A stretch of DNA of 64,000 nt. It comes from Solirhodobacter olei (GTDB lineage: Bacteria; Pseudomonadota; Alphaproteobacteria; Rhodobacterales; Rhodobacteraceae). The stretch is from assembly GCF_004010155.1 (NCBI RefSeq), contig NZ_RRYH01000003.1:1-64000 (forward strand). Direction: 5' to 3'. Every line of letters starts with the position of its first letter. Position 1 is the stretch's first letter. The position numbers were made by a program, and so were the translations under genes. Of this stretch, positions 58,180 through 64,000 are shown piece after piece. The notes under the pieces are model-generated. The model searched no databases. It was not told the origin of the DNA and was given only the letters and a program-made list of their open reading frames with translations.

Positions 58180-58676
58180 GATCAGGAAACGCTCCAGTGG
58201 AGCGTTTCCCCGCCGAACGCCCGGAGCGCAAGCGAAGGGCCGGCAGGGCGGATCAGGAAACGCTCCAGTGGAGCGTTTCCCCGCCGAACGCCCGGAGCGC
58301 AAGCGAAGGGCCGGCAGGGCGGATCAGGAAACGCTCCAGTGGAGCGTTTCCCCGCCGAACGCCCGGAGCGCAAGCGAAGGGCCGGCAGGGCGGATCAGGA
58401 AACGCTCCAGTGGAGCGTTTCCCCGCCGAACGCCCGGAGCGCAAGCGAAGGGCCGGCAGGGCGGATCAGGAAACGCTCCAGTGGAGCGTTTCCCCGCCGA
58501 ACGCCCGGAGCGCAAGCGAAGGGCCGGCAGGGCGGATCAGGAAACGCTCCAGTGGAGCGTTTCCCCGCCGAACGCCCGGAGCGCAAGCGAAGGGCCGGCA
58601 GGGCGGATCAGGAAACGCTCCAGTGGAGCGTTTCCCCGCCGAACGCCCGAAGCGCACGCGAAGGGCCGGCAGGGCG
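58180..58676. repeat. Seven tandem copies of a 71-bp palindrome-bearing repeat
   Basis: Units start at 58180, 58251, 58322, 58393, 58464, 58535 and 58606. The first six are essentially identical; the last has a few changes (CCGAAGCGCACG for CCGGAGCGCAAG). Each unit carries a perfect 25-nt palindrome with 12-bp arms (GGAAACGCTCCA and TGGAGCGTTTCC around a single G; first copy 58185-58209). The unit has no stop codon in several frames on both strands, so long false frames appear. It lies between the 5' end of the aminotransferase gene and the 3' end of imuA. The interspaced 46-bp parts are identical too, which rules out a CRISPR array. Confidence 0.95.
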
Positions 58677-58722
58677 CGCCCTGCCGACCGCCCGAAGCGT
58701 TCCAACCCCTCCCTGTCCCCCC

Positions 58723-58792
58723 GGGCCCGAAACAGCGGTGCGCAGCACCGCCGGGCCAGCGCCCGCCCGCCCGGACGGATGGGCGCTTCTGG
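58723..58792. repeat. Dispersed intergenic element, copy 1 (copy 2 at about 60745-60807)
   Basis: A GGCCCGAAACAG core followed by a GC hairpin and CCGGACGGATGGGCGC resembles 60745-60807, where GGCCCGAAACAG is followed by a hairpin and AGGACGGACTGGCGC. The two copies lie in different intergenic gaps. A weaker relative (GGCCGAAACA) is next to the TRAP terminator at 51804. This seems to be a low-copy intergenic palindrome family. Confidence 0.4.
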
Positions 58793-58898
58793 CGCCGCAC
58801 CGCCCCGGCAAGACCAAGGGGTTCCTTGCGCCATAAACGGACAGACCTCAGCCGCCGAGAGCGCCCACCCGCGGACGGGCGCTGGCCCTCTTCCGCCC

Positions 58899-59576
58899 CT
58901 ATGGCGCCGCGTGCTCCTCCGCACTCTTCCCCGCCCGCGGCGCGCCATCCGGCCCCAGCTCCACCCGCCAGGCCTTCGGCGGGGCCACCCGGGCGCGGCG
59001 GCGCTCGATCTGCCAGGCACTCGCCTCGCGCCCATGCCGCGGCGCCATGTGCCAGCGGCTCTCCACCCCCGGCGCGCCGCCGTCGCCCGGGGTCAGCAGC
59101 AGCCCGACCGGCGCCTGCCGCCCCTCCGCGGCTCCGGTCTCCGCCGCCAGGTGCATCCGCCGCACCGCCACCAGCCCCGGCGGGCCGAAGAGATCCACCA
59201 CCACCAGCGCCAGCAGCCCCGAGCGCAGGGCCTCCTCCGCCGTCCAGAGTAGGTCCTCCGCCCGCCGCGGCGCGACCTGGATCAGCCGTCCGGGGGCCAG
59301 CCGCCCCGGCATCTGCCCCGCGGGCGCGACCAGTTCCGCCAGCCCCGGGGGATAGGGCCGCTCTGCCATCCAGGCCGGGCGGATCCACATCACCTCCGCC
59401 GCCTTGGCACCTGCCGCCCCCTCCTCCACCGCCGCCCGTACCGCCAGGGCGGCCAGCGTCCGCCGCGCCGGGCCGCAGATCTCATGCACCCGCGCGCGTT
59501 CCAGCGCCACGCCGTCCAGCACCGGCAGCGCCGCGCGCACCCGGTCCCCCCGGCGGCTGAGCATGTGAGTCGTCAT
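58899..59576 (-). CDS. imuA: ImuA-like (RecA-related) SOS mutagenesis protein
   Basis: A 225-residue protein with the ImuA pattern: VHEICGPARRTLAALAVRAAV at the N-terminus, VMWIRPAWMAERPYPPGLAEL, LIQVAPRRAEDLLWTAEEALRSGLLALVVVDLFG (in part) and AVRRMHLAAE, then SRWHMAPRHG at the C-terminus. The P-loop is degenerate, as usual in ImuA. With ImuB and DnaE2 it normally forms a translesion mutasome. GTTC-N7-GTTC lies 17 bp upstream of the start, supporting LexA control. No imuB or dnaE2 follows; the next item downstream is the 71-bp array. The start could also be the second Met at 59564. Confidence 0.78.
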   Translation of the reverse strand: MTTHMLSRRGDRVRAALPVLDGVALERARVHEICGPARRTLAALAVRAAVEEGAAGAKAAEVMWIRPAWMAERPYPPGLAELVAPAGQMPGRLAPGRLIQVAPRRAEDLLWTAEEALRSGLLALVVVDLFGPPGLVAVRRMHLAAETGAAEGRQAPVGLLLTPGDGGAPGVESRWHMAPRHGREASAWQIERRRARVAPPKAWRVELGPDGAPRAGKSAEEHAAP

Positions 59577-59592
59577 CCCCCAAGTCTAGGAT

Positions 59593-59607
59593 GTTCGCTA
59601 TATGTTC
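59593..59607. promoter_or_regulatory. SOS (LexA) box upstream of imuA
   Basis: GTTCGCTATATGTTC is an exact match to the alphaproteobacterial LexA site GTTC-N7-GTTC, 17 bp from the imuA start and 67 bp before the divergent aldo/keto reductase gene. It probably represses imuA until DNA damage. Confidence 0.85.
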
Positions 59608-59673
59608 TCAATCCCGCCCTTGCTCCCGCCGCCCCCCGCGCTAGGGTCCGCCGGACTGAGAGAAGAGGACCCA

Positions 59674-60717
59674 ATGAAGACCATCCCGCTCGGCCGCACC
59701 GGCCTCACCGTTTCCGAGCTCTGCCTCGGTACCATGACCTGGGGCAACCAGACCCCGGAAGCCGAGGCCCACGCCCAGATCGACCGGGCGCTCGACGCCG
59801 GCATCAGCTTCATCGACACGGCCGAGATGTATCCCGTCGCCCCGGTCACCCCCGAGACGGTGGGCCGGACCGAGGAGATCCTCGGCAACTGGATCGCGAA
59901 GACCGGGCGGCGCGATGCGTTCGTCCTCGCCACCAAGGTCTCCGGCAAGGGGCAGAGCGCGGTGCGCGGCGGCGCGCCCGCCTCCGGTGCCAGCATGACG
60001 GCGGCGGTCGAGGGCTCGCTGAAGCGGCTGAAGACCGACGTGATCGACATCTACCAGCTCCACGTCCCCAACCGCGCCGGCTACCACTTCCGCCGCAGCT
60101 GGGGCTACGACCCCTCGAGCCAGGACCGGGCCGAGACGGTCGCCCATATGACCGATATGCTGGAGACGGCCCAGAAGCTCATCGCCGCCGGCAAGATCCG
60201 CCATTTTGCGCTGTCGAACGAAACCACCTGGGGCACCGCCCTCTGGCTGCGGCTGGCCGAGGAGAACGGGCTTCCCCGTGTCGCCACGATCCAGAACGAG
60301 TATTCGCTGCTCTGCCGCATCGCCGATACCGACATGGCCGAACTCTGCCACAACGAGGCGCTGCCGATGCTCGGCTTCTCGCCGCTGGCGACGGGCCTTC
60401 TGACCGGCAAATACGCCGGCGACGTGACGCCCGAGACCTCGCGCCGCGCCCGCACGCCCGACCTCGGCGGCCGGATCACGCCGCGGGTGTGGGAGGCGGT
60501 CTCGGTCTATCTCGGCATCGCCACACGCCACGGGCTCGATCCGGCGCAGATGGCGCTGGCCTGGCTGAAGACCCGGCCCTTCCCGCTGGTCCCGATCCTC
60601 GGCGCCACGACACTCGAACAGCTGGAGACCGCACTGGGGGCCGCCGATCTCACCCTCGCCCCAGGGGTGCTGGAAGAGATCGAGACGGCCCACAAGGCCC
60701 ATCCGATGCCCTATTGA
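59674..60717 (+). CDS. Aldo/keto reductase (Tas-like)
   Basis: A 347-residue NADP(H)-dependent AKR. Family markers are KTIPLGRTGLTVSELCLGTM, GISFIDTAEMY (Asp and catalytic Tyr), FVLATKVSGK (catalytic Lys), DVIDIYQLHVPNR (His-containing), IQNEYSLLCR, MLGFSPLATGLLTGKY and VPILGATTLEQLETAL (cofactor site). The start at 59674 follows AGAAGAGGA. The PVAPVTPETVGRTEEILGNW insertion is typical of E. coli Tas. The substrate is unknown. It shares the SOS-box region with imuA but need not be LexA controlled. Confidence 0.9.
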   Translation: MKTIPLGRTGLTVSELCLGTMTWGNQTPEAEAHAQIDRALDAGISFIDTAEMYPVAPVTPETVGRTEEILGNWIAKTGRRDAFVLATKVSGKGQSAVRGGAPASGASMTAAVEGSLKRLKTDVIDIYQLHVPNRAGYHFRRSWGYDPSSQDRAETVAHMTDMLETAQKLIAAGKIRHFALSNETTWGTALWLRLAEENGLPRVATIQNEYSLLCRIADTDMAELCHNEALPMLGFSPLATGLLTGKYAGDVTPETSRRARTPDLGGRITPRVWEAVSVYLGIATRHGLDPAQMALAWLKTRPFPLVPILGATTLEQLETALGAADLTLAPGVLEEIETAHKAHPMPY

Positions 60718-61031
60718 GGGCGAGGGCGCGCCACCCCGCGCGCCCCGGCCCGAAACAGGGGTGCAGCCTGCCGGGGCTGCGCCCCTCCGCCAGGACGGAC
60801 TGGCGCAGGCCCTCCGCACGGTTACCACTCCACCGGCAAGAGCCATCCCATCGCCTTCCGGATCGGCCGGAACGAGGCGACGGTGATGACCCTCGCGCTC
60901 GACAAACTCGGGACCGTGGTCAGCGACGACAGGTCGCCCGGCCCCCCGCGCATGACGCTTGAACGGCGCGGGGATTCGGGGTCGGATAGGAACGGGCCTG
61001 CACCCGACGCGCGCCACCGACCCGGACCGAG
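60718..61031. other. Intergenic stretch with palindromic element, 314 bp
   Basis: No supported gene. It contains copy 2 of the dispersed GGCCCGAAACAG element (about 60745-60807) directly after the aldo/keto reductase. A frame reading HSTGKSHPIAFRIGRNEA around 60825-60880 looks protein-like, but it lacks a start and ribosome site and may be a gene remnant. Confidence 0.4.
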
Positions 61032-61370
61032 ATGCCGATGATCCGCACCAGCCTTGCCGCCCTTCTCTGCCTCGTCCTTGCCGGCTGCATGGGCGAGGGG
61101 CCGCCGAAGCTCCCCCCCGTCGGCGCGGCCAGCGTCGCCGCCTCGAAATCGCGCTGCGAGGCGACGGGCGGGCGCTGGGCGGGCAAGCCCGGCGCCGGCA
61201 TGCTCTGCTTCCGCACCCCGCCCGACGCCGGCAAGCTCTGCCGCCGCGCCTCCGACTGCACGTCGGGCTGCCTCGCGAAAAGCCGCACCTGCTCGCCGGT
61301 CACGCCCCTGATCGGCTGCCAGGACCTGCTCGACGAAAGCGGGCGCGTGGTGAAGCAATGCGTAAACTGA
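61032..61370 (+). CDS. Small cysteine-rich lipoprotein
   Basis: A 112-residue protein with a lipoprotein signal MPMIRTSLAALLCLVLAGC (lipobox LAGC). The mature part has eight further cysteines (SRCEATGG, LCFRT, LCRRASDCTSGCL, RTCSP, IGCQD, KQCVN), suggesting a disulfide-stabilised envelope protein. It resembles no family I can name. Its last 13 bases overlap the lipocalin gene start, so the two are coupled. Confidence 0.75.
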   Translation: MPMIRTSLAALLCLVLAGCMGEGPPKLPPVGAASVAASKSRCEATGGRWAGKPGAGMLCFRTPPDAGKLCRRASDCTSGCLAKSRTCSPVTPLIGCQDLLDESGRVVKQCVN

Positions 61371-61876
61371 GCCTTGCGCTTCTGCTGGCGCTCGCCGCGT
61401 GCGCCCCGGGTTTCGGCCCGAATGCCGGCTACCGCGATACCCGCGTCGACATCTCGACCCGCGCGGTGCTGGAACCCGCCCGCCTCGCCGGAACCTGGCA
61501 CGAGGTCGCGGGCTTCTACGACCCGGCCGCTTCCGGCTGCGCGCTGGGCCTGACGAAGGTGGAGCCCTTGCCGGCCGAGCGGCTGCGCCTGACGCTGGCC
61601 CCCTGCGCCGGGCTCGGCCCCCGCACCGTCATCGCCACGCGGGGCAGATACCCCGGCCGCTACAGCGTTCCCTTGCCGGGCCGCCTCGGCCAGCCCTGGT
61701 GGGTGCTCTGGGTCGACTGGGATTACCGGGTGATGGTGATCGGCACGCCCTCGGGCCGCTTCGGCGCGATCCTGAGCCGCAGCCCGCAGTTGCGCCACGA
61801 TCTGTCGCTCGCCGCCCGCCAGATCCTCGACTTCAATGGATACGACCTGCACAGGCTCAGGGCGGAGACGCACTGA
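61358..61876 (+). CDS. Bacterial lipocalin lipoprotein (Blc-like)
   Basis: A 172-residue outer-membrane-type lipocalin. Signal and lipobox are MRKLSLALLLALAACAPGFG. The lipocalin G-x-W motif is AGTWHEVAGFYD, followed by beta strands YRVMVIGTPSG and the C-terminal helix LRHDLSLAARQIL. ATG at 61358 lies within the end of the preceding lipoprotein gene. Blc-type lipocalins bind lysophospholipids and serve membrane maintenance. Confidence 0.85.
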   Translation: MRKLSLALLLALAACAPGFGPNAGYRDTRVDISTRAVLEPARLAGTWHEVAGFYDPAASGCALGLTKVEPLPAERLRLTLAPCAGLGPRTVIATRGRYPGRYSVPLPGRLGQPWWVLWVDWDYRVMVIGTPSGRFGAILSRSPQLRHDLSLAARQILDFNGYDLHRLRAETH

Positions 61877-61927
61877 CCCCGCTCTCCGGCCCGTCTCATA
61901 ACGTCCGGCCTCCCCCTCAGGCCCGCC

Positions 61928-62791
61928 TCACTCCGGCAGCGCCTCGCGGAGCTCGGTCAGAAAGGCCGGCACGTCGCGCGACTCCACCGTCGCCTCGCGC
62001 ACCAGCCCGTCGAACTGCTGGGTGAAGCGGTCGATCCGGTCGCGGTCGCGGAACGCCAGGTAATAGCGGCCGAGGTAGAGCACGGCGAGCAGCGGCCCGA
62101 AGATGGTGACGGGCGAGGAATAGACCCGCCGCGCGTCGTACAGGTGCAGCCTGAGCGCCGGGTAGAGCTGCGACAGAAGCCCGATCAGCCGGTCGAGCTG
62201 GCTGCGGCGCAGCGCCACCGGCAGCCCGTCGTAATAGCCGGTCCCAGCGGCGAAGCTCTCGATCTCGTGGCGGGGCAGGGCGATCTCGTAATCCGAGCGC
62301 GCGCCCCGCATCCAGGCCAGCCGGTCCTCCGAGGCGCCGATCGCCTGCTCCGCCGTCCGTCCCAGGTGGGGCGTGTATTCCCAGCGCAGCATCTCGTGGG
62401 TCTTGAGCATGTCGGGAAGGCTCGCCGGAACATGGCGGATCTTGTAGCCCGCCGCCTCCTGGTGCCAGGCGAAGATGCGTTCGTCGACCAGCGCGCGCGG
62501 CGCCTCGGTCAGCGAGAGCGAGGCCGCCATCAGGTCCGCAAGCTGCTCCGGCCGCTCGGTCAGCCCCAGAAGCCAGTCGGCCGAAACCCCCAGCGCTGCG
62601 GCGCATTCCGCCGCCACCTGCGCGTTCGGCAGCCGCGCCTCGCCCGTGGCCAGAAGCTGCGAGACGGTGGAGCGGTCGACGCCAACCGCGCGGGCCAGCG
62701 CGCTCTGGCTCATCGCGCGCTCCGCCAGCGCCCGGGCGAGGCGCTCGCGGAACAGCTCCGCTCGTCTGCGTTTGTCGAGTCTTTGCGGCAT
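61928..62791 (-). CDS. XRE-family transcriptional regulator
   Basis: A 287-residue protein. The HTH is RERLARALAERAMSQSALARAVGVDRSTVSQLLATGEARLPNAQVAAECAAALGV (in part), residues 14-68, followed by a 210-residue C-terminal domain (EYTPHLGRTAEQAIGASEDRL, GTGYYDGLPVALRRSQLDRLIGLLSQLYPALRLHLYDARRVYSSPVTIFG in part) that probably binds a ligand. ATG at 62791 is preferred over GTG at 62809. It is divergent from the DUF2061/desaturase pair across an AT-rich 85-bp gap and may control it. Confidence 0.83.
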   Translation of the reverse strand: MPQRLDKRRRAELFRERLARALAERAMSQSALARAVGVDRSTVSQLLATGEARLPNAQVAAECAAALGVSADWLLGLTERPEQLADLMAASLSLTEAPRALVDERIFAWHQEAAGYKIRHVPASLPDMLKTHEMLRWEYTPHLGRTAEQAIGASEDRLAWMRGARSDYEIALPRHEIESFAAGTGYYDGLPVALRRSQLDRLIGLLSQLYPALRLHLYDARRVYSSPVTIFGPLLAVLYLGRYYLAFRDRDRIDRFTQQFDGLVREATVESRDVPAFLTELREALPE

Positions 62792-62876
62792 TTGTTCACT
62801 GAATACCACATGTGATGAAAAATGTTAATCAAATTCAGAATCCCCAACCCCCGGGGGCTTCGGTTAATTTCATCCT

Positions 62877-63092
62877 ATGAAATTGAAATCAGAGACAAAA
62901 ATGAGAACCGTCGTGAAGGCGGTGGTGTGGAATGCGCTCGGGCTCATCGTGATGAGCCTCGTCGGCCTCGTGGCCACCGGATCGGCGGCCGTCGGCGGCG
63001 CGATGGCGCTGATCAACACCGCGATCGGTTTCCTGTTCTATATCGGCTACGAGCGCCTCTGGGCCAATATCGGCTGGGGCCGCCATGGCTGA
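62877..63092 (+). CDS. DUF2061 membrane protein
   Basis: A 71-residue two-TM protein matching DUF2061: RTVVKAVVWNALGLIVMSLVG, ATGSAAVGGAMALINTAIGF and the end FYIGYERLWANIGWGRHG. The start could be 62877 or the Met at 62901. Its end overlaps the desaturase gene by 8 nt. DUF2061 proteins are small inner-membrane proteins of unknown role, sometimes beside lipid enzymes. Confidence 0.82.
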   Translation: MKLKSETKMRTVVKAVVWNALGLIVMSLVGLVATGSAAVGGAMALINTAIGFLFYIGYERLWANIGWGRHG

Positions 63093-63996
63093 CCGCTTCC
63101 GAAGCCGCAACGACGGCATCGAATGGCCCACGCTGTCGCTCCTCGTCGCGACCTACCTCGTCTGGGGCTTCGCTACGACCGCGCTCGCGCGCTGGGCGCC
63201 GCCGCTTGCCGTGCTCGTCGCCGCCGTGGCCATCGCGCAGTTCTCCTCGCTCCAGCACGAGATCCTGCACGGCCACCCGTTCCGCAACCGCCGCCTGAAC
63301 GAGGCGTTGGTCTTCCCCGGCCTGACCGTCTGGGTGCCCTATATCCGGTTCCGCGACACCCACCTGGCGCATCACCACGACCCGATGCTGACCGATCCCT
63401 ATGACGATCCGGAGACGAACTACCTCGACCCGGCGGTCTGGGCCCGGCTTTCGCGCCCGGTCCGCTACCTCTTGCGGCTGAACAACACGCTTCTGGGGCG
63501 AATGGTCCTGGGCCCCGTCATCGGCACCGTCGCCTTCGTGCGCGACGACTGGCGCAAGGCCCGCGCCGGCGACCGGGCGATCCGCGACGCCTGGCTCTGG
63601 CATGTCCCGAGCCTCGCCCTGGTCCTTGTCTGGCTCTGGACGGTGGGCTCGATGTCGCTCGGGGCCTACCTTCTGGCCTCCTATCTCGGCTACGCGCTGC
63701 TGAAGATCCGGACCTTTCTGGAACACCGCGCGCATGAAAAACCCCGCGCCCGGTCCGCCATCGTCGAGGATCGCGGGCCGCTGGCGCTGCTCTTTCTCAA
63801 CATCAACCTGCACGCCGTCCACCACCAGCATCCGCAGGTCCCGTGGTACCGGCTTCCCGCCGCCTACCGCGCCGGGCGCGAGCGCTACCTGAAGCGCAAC
63901 GAGGGGTACCGCTACGGCTCTTATGCCGAGGTCATCCGCGCCCATCTGCTGAAGCCGAAGGACCCGGTGCCGCACCCGCTTTACCGTCCCCGCTGA
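63085..63996 (+). CDS. Membrane fatty acid desaturase
   Basis: A 303-residue di-iron desaturase with three histidine boxes: HEILHGH (about 58-64), HLAHHHD (about 94-100) and HAVHHQHP (about 251-258). Four TM segments surround them (LSLLVATYLVWGFATTALA, LALVLVWLWTVGSMSLGAYLLASYLG in part). It introduces double bonds into membrane acyl chains or related lipids. It is coupled to the DUF2061 gene by an 8-nt overlap and is complete, ending just inside the window. Confidence 0.9.
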   Translation: MADRFRSRNDGIEWPTLSLLVATYLVWGFATTALARWAPPLAVLVAAVAIAQFSSLQHEILHGHPFRNRRLNEALVFPGLTVWVPYIRFRDTHLAHHHDPMLTDPYDDPETNYLDPAVWARLSRPVRYLLRLNNTLLGRMVLGPVIGTVAFVRDDWRKARAGDRAIRDAWLWHVPSLALVLVWLWTVGSMSLGAYLLASYLGYALLKIRTFLEHRAHEKPRARSAIVEDRGPLALLFLNINLHAVHHQHPQVPWYRLPAAYRAGRERYLKRNEGYRYGSYAEVIRAHLLKPKDPVPHPLYRPR

Positions 63997-64000
63997 TCGC

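Noticed and set aside
58180-58676. CRISPR array
   Set aside because: The whole 71-bp unit is repeated, including the parts that would be spacers, and no cas genes are present.
56854-58836. 660-residue rightward open frame across the aminotransferase and the tandem repeats, and several 63-residue leftward frames
   Set aside because: They are shadows of the aminotransferase gene and of the 71-bp repeat unit, which has no stop in these frames. The repeating peptide text is a by-product of the repeat.
60822-61873. Leftward frames opposite the lipoprotein and lipocalin genes
   Set aside because: They are antisense shadows; both rightward genes have clear lipoprotein signals and family motifs.

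Overview
The window is GC-rich DNA from an alphaproteobacterium, most likely Rhodobacterales (Rhodobacter/Paracoccus-like). Supporting signs are an inositol catabolism block of the rhizobial/Rhodobacter type, a DmdC-type acyl-CoA dehydrogenase, an alphaproteobacterial SOS box (GTTC-N7-GTTC) beside an imuA-like gene, DUF2852 and the general gene style. The order assignment is inference, since no rRNA or marker tree is available here.

Left chromosomal part (1-29.6 kb). It opens with the 5' end of iolD, an iolI-like isomerase and a LacI regulator with palindromic operator candidates. Next is a polysaccharide module: a GH18-like/NodB deacetylase/GT2 fusion divergent from an exported DUF3131 protein. 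Then come 5-oxoprolinase genes pxpA-B-C with a divergent DAO-family oxidase, purC, and a membrane-stress pair (zinc-ribbon protein plus SPFH protein). A long beta-oxidation operon follows, running leftward from a MerR regulator: acyl-CoA dehydrogenase, two small coupled ORFs, GST-like protein, thiolase, cupin, FadJ. putA and a TPR protein close this part.

Island (29,651-46,370, about 16.7 kb). A tyrosine-integrase element is inserted in the anticodon loop of a tRNA-Leu(UAA) gene. The 5' half of the tRNA lies at the left end and the 3' half at the right end, and both carry the 13-bp core GACTTAAAATCCC. A complete, different tRNA-Leu(UAA) sits 125 bp inside the left end and probably replaces the broken one. 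The right half has phage-satellite-like core genes: integrase, AlpA-type regulator, primase-polymerase/VapE helicase, an array of GTAGGGCT repeats resembling an origin, and a short terminase-small-subunit-like HTH protein. The rest is defence-like cargo: an m4C-type methyltransferase with McrB/McrC-like subunits and an unknown 216-aa partner, an XRE regulator, a PD-(D/E)XK protein, a Schlafen/AlbA_2 protein, a P-loop ATPase coupled to an FRG-domain protein, and a PLD-like protein.

Right chromosomal part (46.4-64 kb). Mostly leftward housekeeping genes: hypothetical, metG, MFS transporter, cytochrome b561 plus YceI, TRAP permeases without a binding protein, VOC protein, N-end-rule leucyltransferase, RDD protein, DUF2852 protein and an aminotransferase. 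A seven-copy 71-bp tandem repeat carrying a 25-nt palindrome separates the aminotransferase from imuA. An aldo/keto reductase, two lipoproteins, an XRE regulator, a DUF2061 protein and a fatty acid desaturase end the window.

All functions are inferred from reading motifs; no database search was run.
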